Origin: JAFGKM01 sp964413825
Lineage (GTDB): Bacteria > Ratteibacteria > UBA8468 > B48-G9 > JAFGKM01
Direction of reading: 5' to 3'
NCBI GenBank assembly: GCA_964413825.1
Contig: CAYPTS010000012.1
Coordinates: 1 to 33,876, forward strand
DNA length: 33,876 nucleotides
Under the pieces are notes generated by a model. That model did no database searches. It was not told the origin of the DNA and worked only from the letters and a program-made list of their open reading frames with translations. This document shows, one piece after another, positions 1 to 7,575 of this stretch (the first letter of the stretch is position 1; the number at the start of each line of letters is the position of its first letter). Made by a program: the position numbers and the translations under genes.

Positions 1-31
1 GCGTGGGAATCCCATTCCTCGCAATGACAAG
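1..31. repeat. Partial copy of the TTGTCATTGCGAG intergenic repeat
   Basis: The window opens inside a repeat copy: the stretch ending CTCGCAATGACAA matches the end of the copies at 3257-3444 and 8666-8812, including the GCGTGGGAATCCCATTCCTC segment. Only the right arm is visible. It lies just downstream of the M24 gene. Confidence 0.75.
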
Positions 32-43
32 CAGTAAGTGATT

Positions 44-1207
44 TTACAACTCTATTATCTTGTTCAGTTTATCCGAGAACGGCTTCACCCCGTCCTTGGT
101 TATCGCAACCCCGTTTTCCCAGCGCAGGCCGTAGTCCTCACAGTACAGGAACGTGTCTACCTGGAAGGTCATGTTTTCCTGAAGGAGATACTCCGAACGG
201 GATTCCATCCAGGGTTTTTCAACCTCCATCATGCCCAGTCCGTGGCAGGGCCCGTAAAGAATGTTCTTTGCCACTCCTATCTTATCTCCGTACTCGTAAA
301 ACTTCTTCACGACTTCGTTGGCTTTTACTCCCGCCTTCATCCAGTCCATCGTCTTTAAGTGCATGTCCAGTCCCGCCTGTACCAGTTTCTTCATATCGGG
401 CGTCATGGGGCCTATGCTGACCGGCCTGCCGACGCTTGAAGAATAACCCGCAACCCGCGCCCCGATGTTCAACTGTATGAGGTTGCTTGTTCCGAGTTTC
501 GCATATCCGGGCCTGCCTATGGCGTGGTTGGAATTCCTGCCGGCAAGCACGTACTGCGGATGCCCTTCGTATTCCGCTCCTTCGGAATACAATTCTTTTT
601 CTATGAGTCCGACCACCTGCAGTTCTGTCATGTCCGGCTTCATAAGCGGAAGCGTTCTTTCAAGGGCAACCTCGGATATGCGGAATGCCTCCTGCAGGAC
701 TTCCAGTTCCGCCGGGCTCTTTATTATGCGCAGGTTGACTATCAACTCGTCGCTTTTTATCAGTTCCGCACCGGGAGCGGCTTTCTTGATTGCCTCGTAG
801 GCCGGCAGGGGGAAAATCTGGTAGCTTGCAAGCCCTATCTTCTTCACTCCGCCCGGGAACATCTCCCGAAATATGGACGAGAATGTATCCACCTTGATGT
901 CCGGATATTCGGGCTCGGCGCTTTCCCTGTACTCCACCAGTTTGTATATCTTGGGAACGCGGCTGGAATCCTGTGCGAAAGTCTCGCTTTCCGGACCTAT
1001 GAGCAGGGCGGGGGGACCTTCGGCGGGAACGATAACTCCGGCGCACTCAAATATGGGCCAGTAGTCGGTGAGATAGCGCACGTTGGCGAAGTCCGCCTCG
1101 TCCGAGTGGGCGATAAGCATGTCCAGCCCTTTCTCCTTTACACCCTTCTGTACCGCCTTGAACCTTCTCTCAAACTCCGCATTTTCTATCCTGTATACCT
1201 TTCCCAT
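44..1207 (-). CDS. M24-family (Xaa-Pro aminopeptidase/creatinase-fold) protein with degenerate metal site
   Basis: A 387-residue protein with the two-part layout of M24B proteins: a creatinase-type N-terminal domain (about 10-150) and a pita-bread catalytic domain (about 165-380). The start at 1207 is preceded by AAGGAGGGAAGGAAA. The five metal ligands of canonical aminopeptidase P line up as N247 (in LIQLNIGA, normally Asp), S258 (in SSSVGR, normally Asp), H322 (GPCHGLG), D351 (FQVD, normally Glu) and E364 (WENGVAIT). Two are lost and one is conservatively changed, so dinuclear metal peptidase activity is doubtful. Creatinase shows that the fold can work without metal on small C-N bonds. It follows the glycoside-hydrolase-like gene by 58 bases in the same direction and is probably co-transcribed. 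Function beyond the fold is unknown: a hydrolase of a small guanidino or amide compound, or a pseudoenzyme, are both possible. Confidence 0.85.
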   Translation of the reverse strand: MGKVYRIENAEFERRFKAVQKGVKEKGLDMLIAHSDEADFANVRYLTDYWPIFECAGVIVPAEGPPALLIGPESETFAQDSSRVPKIYKLVEYRESAEPEYPDIKVDTFSSIFREMFPGGVKKIGLASYQIFPLPAYEAIKKAAPGAELIKSDELIVNLRIIKSPAELEVLQEAFRISEVALERTLPLMKPDMTELQVVGLIEKELYSEGAEYEGHPQYVLAGRNSNHAIGRPGYAKLGTSNLIQLNIGARVAGYSSSVGRPVSIGPMTPDMKKLVQAGLDMHLKTMDWMKAGVKANEVVKKFYEYGDKIGVAKNILYGPCHGLGMMEVEKPWMESRSEYLLQENMTFQVDTFLYCEDYGLRWENGVAITKDGVKPFSDKLNKIIEL

Positions 1208-1265
1208 TTTCCTTCCCTCCTTTTGTCTTGGTGTTTTTTAAAGCCAGCCGGAGCAGTAGTTTCGC

Positions 1266-3233
1266 TCAGGTGCTGATTTCGAAAACTGCCATTTGATAGC
1301 CAATCACTTCCGACAGTGTAACCCAAGTATAATTCTTTTCAACCGTAAACTTTATTTCTTCCCCCGACGGCGCAAGATAGACTTTTTTGACCTTCTTCCC
1401 GTCCGTCCGCAACCCTATGCAGGCATCCTTCAACAGTACAGGCTCCTCTATTATCTGCATTTTGCCCCGGAGTTCCGGCAGGTAGGAAAGAACGTGCACC
1501 ATTCTCCTGCTTTTCTGCTCGGTCACCGTAACCTGCGCGAAAGAAGGCAGGTTCTTATGCTTTATCAGAGGTTCCGGATAAACCCTGTCCATGCAGTTTT
1601 TCACAAGCGTCTTGTACGCGACCACCGCATCGTCGAAGTACCCCTTGAAAACCGGGAAACTGAAATGGAAAACGTTGCCGCACTGCACCAGCGCAGGCCG
1701 TCCCGTATCTTTCTCCGGAGGTATGTAGAGATTTTCGTGGCGCCAGTCCCACGAGCGCAGGTTGAAATACGGTTTGTAAAGTCTTGCAAGAACCTTCGCC
1801 CCCTTGCCTGTCTTCATTGAGATGCCGGGTTCATAGATGGTGGTAAGCATATCAGGCAGACCTTCGGATACCTCCTTTTCTGCTTTGAAGAATGAATAAT
1901 TGTGTTCTTCCGTCCCCTCAAATGAAATCTTGTAATCCTCAAGCGCAAACCTTTTTTTCTCGGCATCAAGACCTGCAAATGCCGAACTTATGATGAACCC
2001 GCCCTTTTTCAGGTGCGCCTGCAGTTTCTTCTTCAGGGAAGCATCTACCGTAACGCTGTCCGGAAGTACAACAATCCTGTATTTTGAAATATCCCCGGTT
2101 CCGTCCACAACGTCAAACTGGCACTTGAGTTCCATCAGCATTCTTGCGGCCCCTGCCACCGTGTGGGAATTCCAATGCATCAAAGACGGATACATTTCAA
2201 GAAGCGGTTCTATAATGGCAATATCCGTTGCGGATACAGCGTTTTCGGTAAACTCATCCAGTTTCCTTGTTTTTGAGTATGCCTTTCCCGTCAGGTTGTA
2301 CACGGCTTTCTCAAGGGGGCCCCTCGGGTGCATGTGGTCGCCCACGGAACAGGTGCCTCCATTTGCGATGGAATTGTACAGGTCAAAGAGCAGGGATTGT
2401 TCCGGCCGTAAGCCGCCGAAGTCGCCCCATGACTTGTGAAACCTGCCGGTCATGGTGAAGTAAGGCTTTTTCAGGGTGCGCGCGTACCTTATTGCCCACG
2501 TAAGAATATCGTAGCCCCATCCGCCCGTCGGCAGTACCTCAAGTTCTATGTGCGTGGGCTGTTCGGAGTACGGCAGGCCGTTGAAATATATATACGCATT
2601 CTTGTTTTTTACCCTTACTGTTTTCTTTGCCTTTTCCATGAAACCTTCGGTTATGCGCCGGCAGTACTCTTCCGCCTGCCGCTCGTCGAAAACATTCAGT
2701 CCCAACTTTTTCATCCCGTCAACGCACTCGATGCCGTAGCAGGGAGACAGACTGAAACAGTCAAGGAATATTCCGTCAACGGGGTACATATCCATGACCT
2801 CTTTTACCATTGAGAGAAGATGCTCTCCGTACCCTGTATTCAGGCACATCCTGCGGAAGCCGTGCCCCATATTTTGTACTTCCGCTACCTGCCCTTCTTG
2901 ATTCATTTTGCACCAGTCCCTGTGCCGGAGCGCATGTTCATGGTCAATTCCCGCATTGAAATAGGCGGCAACCTGTATGCCTTCCTTGTGGCATTCCGCG
3001 ACCATGGGACCCAGCAGGTCTTTCTTTTTCATCCCCGGATGGACTATCCCTATCTTCGTGGGGTAATACGCAAAGCCGAGGTTGCACCGGGCAAAGACCG
3101 TTATGTATTCCACGCCGGCTTTCTTCAGCGTCCGCGCAAATTCCTTCGCGTCAAACTTCGCTCCGACGTCATAGATGCCGGGCATCGTATGAAAATCCAG
3201 GTGTATCGCCCTATTGGGGAATTTCTTTTCCAT
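1266..3233 (-). CDS. Glycoside-hydrolase-like protein with beta-galactosidase trimerisation-type domain
   Basis: A 655-residue protein. The N-terminal half resembles a (beta/alpha)8 barrel of the hypothetical glycosyl hydrolase 6 / GH29-like alpha-L-fucosidase type: IHLDFHTMPGIYDVGAKFD near the start, VEYITVFARC, EGIQVAAYFNAG, and YPVDGIFLDCF, whose Asp would sit at a catalytic position. The middle part (about 360-480; AGAARMLMELKCQFDVV, KYRIVVLPD, KKGGFIISS) looks like the flavodoxin-like beta-galactosidase trimerisation domain. No signal peptide is seen, so it probably acts in the cytoplasm on imported oligosaccharide. The ATG at 3233 was chosen because AAGGAG lies 5 bases upstream. The frame stays open to 3344, but that extension only translates the intergenic repeat. 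The regulator gene lies upstream and the M24 gene downstream. The substrate is not determined; alpha-fucoside is one candidate. Confidence 0.8.
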   Translation of the reverse strand: MEKKFPNRAIHLDFHTMPGIYDVGAKFDAKEFARTLKKAGVEYITVFARCNLGFAYYPTKIGIVHPGMKKKDLLGPMVAECHKEGIQVAAYFNAGIDHEHALRHRDWCKMNQEGQVAEVQNMGHGFRRMCLNTGYGEHLLSMVKEVMDMYPVDGIFLDCFSLSPCYGIECVDGMKKLGLNVFDERQAEEYCRRITEGFMEKAKKTVRVKNKNAYIYFNGLPYSEQPTHIELEVLPTGGWGYDILTWAIRYARTLKKPYFTMTGRFHKSWGDFGGLRPEQSLLFDLYNSIANGGTCSVGDHMHPRGPLEKAVYNLTGKAYSKTRKLDEFTENAVSATDIAIIEPLLEMYPSLMHWNSHTVAGAARMLMELKCQFDVVDGTGDISKYRIVVLPDSVTVDASLKKKLQAHLKKGGFIISSAFAGLDAEKKRFALEDYKISFEGTEEHNYSFFKAEKEVSEGLPDMLTTIYEPGISMKTGKGAKVLARLYKPYFNLRSWDWRHENLYIPPEKDTGRPALVQCGNVFHFSFPVFKGYFDDAVVAYKTLVKNCMDRVYPEPLIKHKNLPSFAQVTVTEQKSRRMVHVLSYLPELRGKMQIIEEPVLLKDACIGLRTDGKKVKKVYLAPSGEEIKFTVEKNYTWVTLSEVIGYQMAVFEIST

Positions 3234-3256
3234 TTTACTCCTTTTCCTTTTACGTT

Positions 3257-3444
3257 TGTCATTGCGAGCCGCCGTGCCCCGTTCTACGGGGTTTTGTGGC
3301 GCGGCAATCCCATGAGATTGCGGAGCCTGTTCCGAGCTTGTCATTGAGATTGCTTCGTCATTTGAAGCATTCCTCGCAATGACGAGCGTGGGAATCCCAT
3401 TCCTCGCAATGACAGGCGAAGGAAGTCCATTCCTCGCAATGACA
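3257..3444. repeat. Long composite intergenic repeat (CATTGCGAG family), inverted partner of 8666-8812
   Basis: It begins TGTCATTGCGAG and ends CTCGCAATGACA, with internal CTCGCAATGAC arms. It contains the sub-hairpin CCCCGTTCTACGGGG and the CATGAGATTGC centre. Positions 3312-3412 are the exact reverse complement of 8668-8768. It fills most of the gap between the regulator and the glycoside-hydrolase-like gene. Confidence 0.9.
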
Positions 3445-3455
3445 AGTGTGCAGGA

Positions 3456-4577
3456 TTACCTTTCTCCTTTTATGCCGCAGGAGTTCCGGATGACCAGTTT
3501 TGTCGGTATCAGGACCTCTTCAGCGGCGTTATGTGTTCTTTTCCCGCCAATCTTGTTCAGAATGAGATTGCCCGCAGTTCTTCCAATTTCGTCGGCAGAC
3601 TGGTCTACCGTGGTCAGCGGCACGTCCATGAACTCCCCGGCGTCCATGTTGCCGTATCCCATCAGCGCAACCTCGCCGGGCACGCTTATCCTCAATTCCT
3701 TAAGCGCCTTGTAAGCGCCTGCCGCCACCTCGTCGTTGCAGGCAAATACAGCAGTTGCCCGTTCTTTAAGAGGACTGCTTATGAAGAACTTTTTTGTCTC
3801 ATAATATCCCTCTTCAGTGCGCCAGTTGGTGAAGCGTACGTACTCGGTGTTGGGGCTGATGCCGTATTTCTCCAGCGCCCCGGCGTATCCTTCTCTCCGG
3901 CTGTCCGCACTTGAATCCCCCCGGGGCCCTGCCAGGTGGATTATGTCTGTATGCCCCAGTTCAATCAGGTGTTCCGCGGCAAGAAACCCGCCCTTCCTGT
4001 CGTCGGAAATTACTGTGTCGATTTTCAGCCCGGGGATGCCCACGTCGGTTATAACGACAGGGAGTTTATTCCGGAGTTCATCCAGGATTTCCAGATTGTT
4101 TTTAGTGTAGCCGCCGGATACCAGGATAATTCCCTTGACGTGCATTGCCGGCAGTTTTTGTAAAAGCTCCTTTTCTCTAAGATGGTCGTCGTTTGCACAG
4201 CGAAGTAGCATGCCCATGCCGTTTCCTGTGAGCGCCTGCTCCGCACCCGAGATAATCTGGTAGTAGAAAGAATTGTGGAGATTGGGAACTGCGAGCATAA
4301 CGAGATTTCCTGCAGGTGCGCCCTTGTTTTCCGTGGAGGAGTTTTTGCCGGAAACAAACGTGCCTTTCCCGGGGATGCGGTAGATAAGTTCCTGCGCGGC
4401 AAGTTCGACGAGAGACTGCCTTGCGGTCATACGGCTGACGCCGTAGTCCTGCGCAAGGCGCTCTTCCGAGGGCAGTTTCGCTCCTTCTGCAACCCTTCCG
4501 GCAAGGATTTTCTCCCGCAGGGCGTCTGCTATCTGGGTTGCGAGACTCACCGAACTTTTAGTGTTTACCTTTGCCAT
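3456..4577 (-). CDS. GntR-type HTH / LacI-type sensor transcriptional regulator
   Basis: A 373-residue regulator. Residues 8-75 form a GntR winged helix (LPSEERLAQDYGVSRMTAR at 35-53, then IPGKGTFVSG). From about 90 on it is a periplasmic-binding-protein-like sugar sensor of the LacI/GalR type (VMLAVPNLHNSFYYQIISGA; AAEHLIELGHTDIIHLAGP; VALMGYGNMDAGEFM). This is the AraR-like arrangement, in which a sugar or sugar derivative releases the repressor from DNA. The start at 4577 follows GGTGA four bases upstream, a modest ribosome site. Its own promoter and an inverted repeat lie just upstream, suggesting autoregulation. It sits in the middle of the catabolic cluster and most likely controls the downstream hydrolase-like and M24 genes, and perhaps the oxidoreductase unit too. 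The effector is unknown. Confidence 0.93.
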   Translation of the reverse strand: MAKVNTKSSVSLATQIADALREKILAGRVAEGAKLPSEERLAQDYGVSRMTARQSLVELAAQELIYRIPGKGTFVSGKNSSTENKGAPAGNLVMLAVPNLHNSFYYQIISGAEQALTGNGMGMLLRCANDDHLREKELLQKLPAMHVKGIILVSGGYTKNNLEILDELRNKLPVVITDVGIPGLKIDTVISDDRKGGFLAAEHLIELGHTDIIHLAGPRGDSSADSRREGYAGALEKYGISPNTEYVRFTNWRTEEGYYETKKFFISSPLKERATAVFACNDEVAAGAYKALKELRISVPGEVALMGYGNMDAGEFMDVPLTTVDQSADEIGRTAGNLILNKIGGKRTHNAAEEVLIPTKLVIRNSCGIKGER

Positions 4578-4589
4578 TTTTCACCGGCA

Positions 4590-4606
4590 GTATAATGCTG
4601 TTATAC
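4590..4606. promoter_or_regulatory. Inverted-repeat operator candidate before the regulator
   Basis: GTATAA-TGCTG-TTATAC is a perfect 6+6 inverted repeat with a 5-base spacer. It lies between the predicted -10 box (4610-4615) and the regulator start (4577), overlapping the expected transcription start. That is a classic site for autorepression. Confidence 0.55.
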
Positions 4607-4609
4607 ACT

Positions 4610-4637
4610 ATCATACACCATATATTCCCCGTGTCAA
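4610..4637 (-). promoter_or_regulatory. Sigma70-type promoter of the regulator gene
   Basis: On the minus strand TTGACA (4637-4632), a 16-base spacer, then TATGAT (4615-4610). Transcription would start near 4603, inside the inverted repeat. Confidence 0.6.
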
Positions 4638-4666
4638 ATTTATTTTTGAGAAATATCAGGAAATTT

Positions 4667-5935
4667 TCACATGGTGAGATATTTATAAGCGGGAATAACG
4701 GATACGGCCTTTCCTTTATTTTTGAACGTTTCTTCCTGGTTGTCCGTCAGGATAAGAGCCTTTTGTACGTTGAGTTCTGTCATGGCGTCAAGTAATGCAT
4801 CTGTTTCTCTCTGTCTCACTGCCTCGCCGGCAAGCGATTCGGTCACCTGAATTAACATGGTATTTTTCTTGTTCTGTCGGACGAGGAAATCTACTTCGCG
4901 TCCATTGTTCGTTTTGTAGTAATAGACTTCATTGTATCTGCGTTGCAGTTCTACGAAAACCATGTTTTCAAGAAACCGTCCTTTGTTTTGTGAAAAACGA
5001 AAAGAGACAGAATTCATAATACCATTGTCTATGCAATACGCTTTTCTTTGCGTGACGAACTGTTTTTTCAGGGAAAAAGAGAACACGTTGGCTGTGAACA
5101 ATAAGAAACTGTCTTCAAGATAATCCACATAACTTTTTACCGTGTTCACACTGCCCAGTTGCAGCATGTTTTTGAGATTATTATAGGAAAACACGCAGCC
5201 CGGATTGCTCATAAAATACAGGGCAAGTTCCCGCAGTTCCCTGACTGCTTTTATTTCATGCCTGACTGCTATGTCCCTGTAAAGGATATCCTCATAGGTT
5301 CTCTTGAGAATAGACGGGTCTCTGTATTTCAGATATTCGGGCATGCCCCCATACTCCACGTATTCGTTGAAGAGCCTTTTAACCAGACTTCTGCCTTTGG
5401 TTACGGACAGGGTATTCTTAGTGACGCTTTGTCCTTTGAAATGCAGGAATTCCTTGAATGAAAATGGAAGCAGGGCTATATTGACGCATCTTCCGGTCAG
5501 TTTTGTTCCCAGCTCCCTGCTCAGCAGGGATGCATTTGAACCCGTGATGAAAAACTTATGACCGGCATCCTGCATCCTCCTGACAAATGCTTCCCAGTTT
5601 TTCACGTTCTGAATTTCATCGAAGAAAAACACTTTTTTTTCTCCGAACAGTTCCATGAAAACTTCATACAAGGCATTGAAATCCTGATGACCGAATTTTA
5701 ACAGGCGTTCATCCTCAAAACTAAGATAATAAACGTCCTTATCGTAAAACTTTCCCATTATCTGCCTCAGGAGAGTTGATTTTCCCGAGCGCCTGATTCC
5801 GGAAATCACCACGGTGTGGGGAATAGATGTGTATTTTTCGACGGCGTCCAGTGCATCCCGGGGCGTGCCGGTATCAAGCGGCGCCATAACTTCCTTCTGT
5901 TCCATGATTATTTCACGAAGCAATTTTTTGTCCAT
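4667..5935 (-). CDS. AAA_14/DUF4143 family ATP-binding protein
   Basis: A 422-residue P-loop protein. Walker A is GIRRSGKST at 46-54; Walker B is KVFFFDEIQN at 101-110; FITGSNASLLS is a sensor-type segment. The C-terminal part (about 200-400) is a DUF4143-like domain with a restriction-enzyme-like motif (GREVDFLVRQ). Such ATPases are common in uncultured bacteria and archaea and usually stand alone; their job is not established. The ATG at 5935 was chosen because GGGGAGG stands 5 bases upstream on the minus strand; an open frame reaching 6136 only crosses the remnant described separately. It is a likely insertion into the catabolic cluster, since nothing about it suggests sugar metabolism. 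Confidence 0.88.
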   Translation of the reverse strand: MDKKLLREIIMEQKEVMAPLDTGTPRDALDAVEKYTSIPHTVVISGIRRSGKSTLLRQIMGKFYDKDVYYLSFEDERLLKFGHQDFNALYEVFMELFGEKKVFFFDEIQNVKNWEAFVRRMQDAGHKFFITGSNASLLSRELGTKLTGRCVNIALLPFSFKEFLHFKGQSVTKNTLSVTKGRSLVKRLFNEYVEYGGMPEYLKYRDPSILKRTYEDILYRDIAVRHEIKAVRELRELALYFMSNPGCVFSYNNLKNMLQLGSVNTVKSYVDYLEDSFLLFTANVFSFSLKKQFVTQRKAYCIDNGIMNSVSFRFSQNKGRFLENMVFVELQRRYNEVYYYKTNNGREVDFLVRQNKKNTMLIQVTESLAGEAVRQRETDALLDAMTELNVQKALILTDNQEETFKNKGKAVSVIPAYKYLTM

Positions 5936-6021
5936 ATGGGCCTCCCCGCAGAAGGGATACAAGTCATTACTAATGAAAGAATAACATAAATAACTTTCAT
6001 TGTCAATGACGATATTGATAG

Positions 6022-6209
6022 TCAATAATTTCTGATTAAGGACGGAAGGCAGTCCATGGCAAAAGGATACCAGTTTCCGGAGGCATAAACCAGTTTCCCT
6101 TTTTCCTGTATCTTCTTCATCTGCGGCATCCAGCATGCTTTCAATCTGGGCGTTTTCCCGTGTACTGCCCCTTCCACCACGTTCCTATTGTTTCCAGCGC
6201 TTTTTCCAT
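6022..6209 (-). pseudogene. Small frameshifted ORF remnant
   Basis: An ATG at 6209 with GAGG 5 bases upstream, 27 bases after the URO-D-like gene, starts MEKALETIGT and then soon stops. A different frame is open right through and reads as plausible protein (VVEGAVHGKTPRLKACW, then KKIQEKGKLVYASGNWYPF) to a TGA at 6022. Joining the two needs one frameshift near 6180 and gives about 62 residues. I do not recognise the family. It could be the stub of a gene once in this operon, a short gene using a GTG start, or chance. Confidence 0.35.
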
Positions 6210-6236
6210 GCGCACCTCACAGGTTGTACTGAACTT

Positions 6237-7478
6237 TCAGCAGAAGGAAGAGGCGGTTTCGGAGGCGATGCGCGCCCATTCCCACAGACGCTGTGGAATG
6301 TAACTGACGGTGCTGATGTCCTTGAGTATTATCTCGGTGGCGCAGTTGCGGGTTTTTTTAAGATTCTCCTCCATGTCCTTCCTGATATTTGCCGGGTTCC
6401 ATGCACTGCCGGAAAGGAACGCCGGGTTGGGCTTGAATGAATATACGTAGTCTTTCCCGATTGCCTCCGCACCCTCTTCGGCGTTTACCCAGGGGCTCAT
6501 TGATATCTTGCGCAGGTTTTTCACCTTTCGCAGGATGTCTATCTTCTTGTGCAGGGGCTCGCAGCATCCGTAGTAGGTGAGCCCGAACTGGTTTAAGTAT
6601 TTGAGTTCGTACTGGAGCGCAAACTCGTCGTGCATCGCAGGGGATACCGCTGAGAATATCTGGGACATGGTGCGTCCCCACATGTCTTTGGGCCTTACAT
6701 GCGCGGGGTTGAAATCCTTCGGGGGCAATTCGTCGGTATAATGCAGTCCTCCGCCGAGAATGGTGCTGTCATTGTTCAGTCCGAGAAGGTTCAATTCCTC
6801 AATCTGCCTCAGGTGTACCAGATATGCGTCCGTCATCCTGCCGATAAGTTTATGGACGTATGCCGGGCGGGTAACCATGTCCATGATTATCTCTGTCACC
6901 CCGGTAAAGCGCACCAGTTCGTCCCATGGCGCCACGGACGTATGTTTTATGCCCACCTTCCGTACAGGCAGTACCCCGTCGAAGATATCGCACAGATTCC
7001 GGAAGTTCCTTTCCGTCGCTTCCTCATCATGCGTTATAACCGGCATCTTTATCTTCTCTATATCCGCTTCCTTGCTTATCTGTATCTTGAAGTGGCGGGA
7101 GGGAGCGGTAGTATCCTCGGCAAGCCGCAATAAATCGGAATCCTCCTTGAGACCTATCCATGTATCGTGGATGACCGGACCGGCGGGGATGTATTCTTCG
7201 ACTACCATGTCGCCCTGGAAATGTCTCCACTGGTAGATTGTGCGGCGCAGGTTCTGCTCTAATCCCCTGCAAAAGGGGTCTTCGCACACAAGGGTGAGTT
7301 CGTTCTCATGGTTCATCTCGTTCCATGGAACCTCGAATATGAAAACCGGCGGGCGGACGCGCTTCAGTCCGTTGAGTTGCTTCCAGAGTTCTTTCCGCTC
7401 TTCGTTCACCGGGTCTGCGGCAATATCTTTGATGATAGTGCCCAGTTCCCGCAGTATCTTCCTGTCACTCTTTTCCAT
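6237..7478 (-). CDS. Uroporphyrinogen decarboxylase (URO-D)-fold protein, methyltransferase-like
   Basis: A 413-residue protein of the URO-D superfamily. These barrels include HemE and the corrinoid or coenzyme-M methyltransferases (MtaA, CmuA, MtbA). Segments fitting the family are GDMVVEEYIPAGPVIHDTW, FTGVTEIIMDMVTRPAYVH, and the C-terminal YYGCCEPLHKKIDILRKV with a Cys pair. It is longer than HemE and lacks the usual heme-pathway neighbours, so a heme role is unlikely. Divergent relatives like this are frequent in Planctomycetes, Lentisphaerae and candidate phyla near glycan and sugar genes, where their chemistry is unknown. ATG 7478 is preferred: GAGGGGG stands 10 bases upstream, whereas an in-frame TTG at 7487 is too close to it. 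It follows the oxidoreductase gene by 97 bases in the same direction. Confidence 0.85.
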   Translation of the reverse strand: MEKSDRKILRELGTIIKDIAADPVNEERKELWKQLNGLKRVRPPVFIFEVPWNEMNHENELTLVCEDPFCRGLEQNLRRTIYQWRHFQGDMVVEEYIPAGPVIHDTWIGLKEDSDLLRLAEDTTAPSRHFKIQISKEADIEKIKMPVITHDEEATERNFRNLCDIFDGVLPVRKVGIKHTSVAPWDELVRFTGVTEIIMDMVTRPAYVHKLIGRMTDAYLVHLRQIEELNLLGLNNDSTILGGGLHYTDELPPKDFNPAHVRPKDMWGRTMSQIFSAVSPAMHDEFALQYELKYLNQFGLTYYGCCEPLHKKIDILRKVKNLRKISMSPWVNAEEGAEAIGKDYVYSFKPNPAFLSGSAWNPANIRKDMEENLKKTRNCATEIILKDISTVSYIPQRLWEWARIASETASSFC

Positions 7479-7485
7479 GACTTTC

Positions 7486-7567
7486 AATCCCCCTCACCCT
7501 CCCTCTCCCCATTTCTCTCCTTTCTCTTCTCCCCTTGGGGAGAAGTTCAGGATGAGGGGGAGAGGTG
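7486..7567. repeat. CT-rich palindromic intergenic element
   Basis: CCCCCTCACCCTCC-type sequence flanks a perfect hairpin CTTCTCCCC-TT-GGGGAGAAG (7526-7545) and ends with GATGAGGGGGAGAGG. This is the pattern of a common dispersed repeat in many bacterial genomes. It lies between the oxidoreductase and the URO-D-like gene, where it may attenuate read-through or stabilise the upstream mRNA. Confidence 0.65.
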
Positions 7568-7575
7568 GCAGAGGT

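Noticed and set aside
3234..3344. 37-codon N-terminal extension of the glycoside-hydrolase-like protein
   Set aside because: It only translates the intergenic repeat; the internal ATG at 3233 has a good ribosome site and matches where the fold begins.
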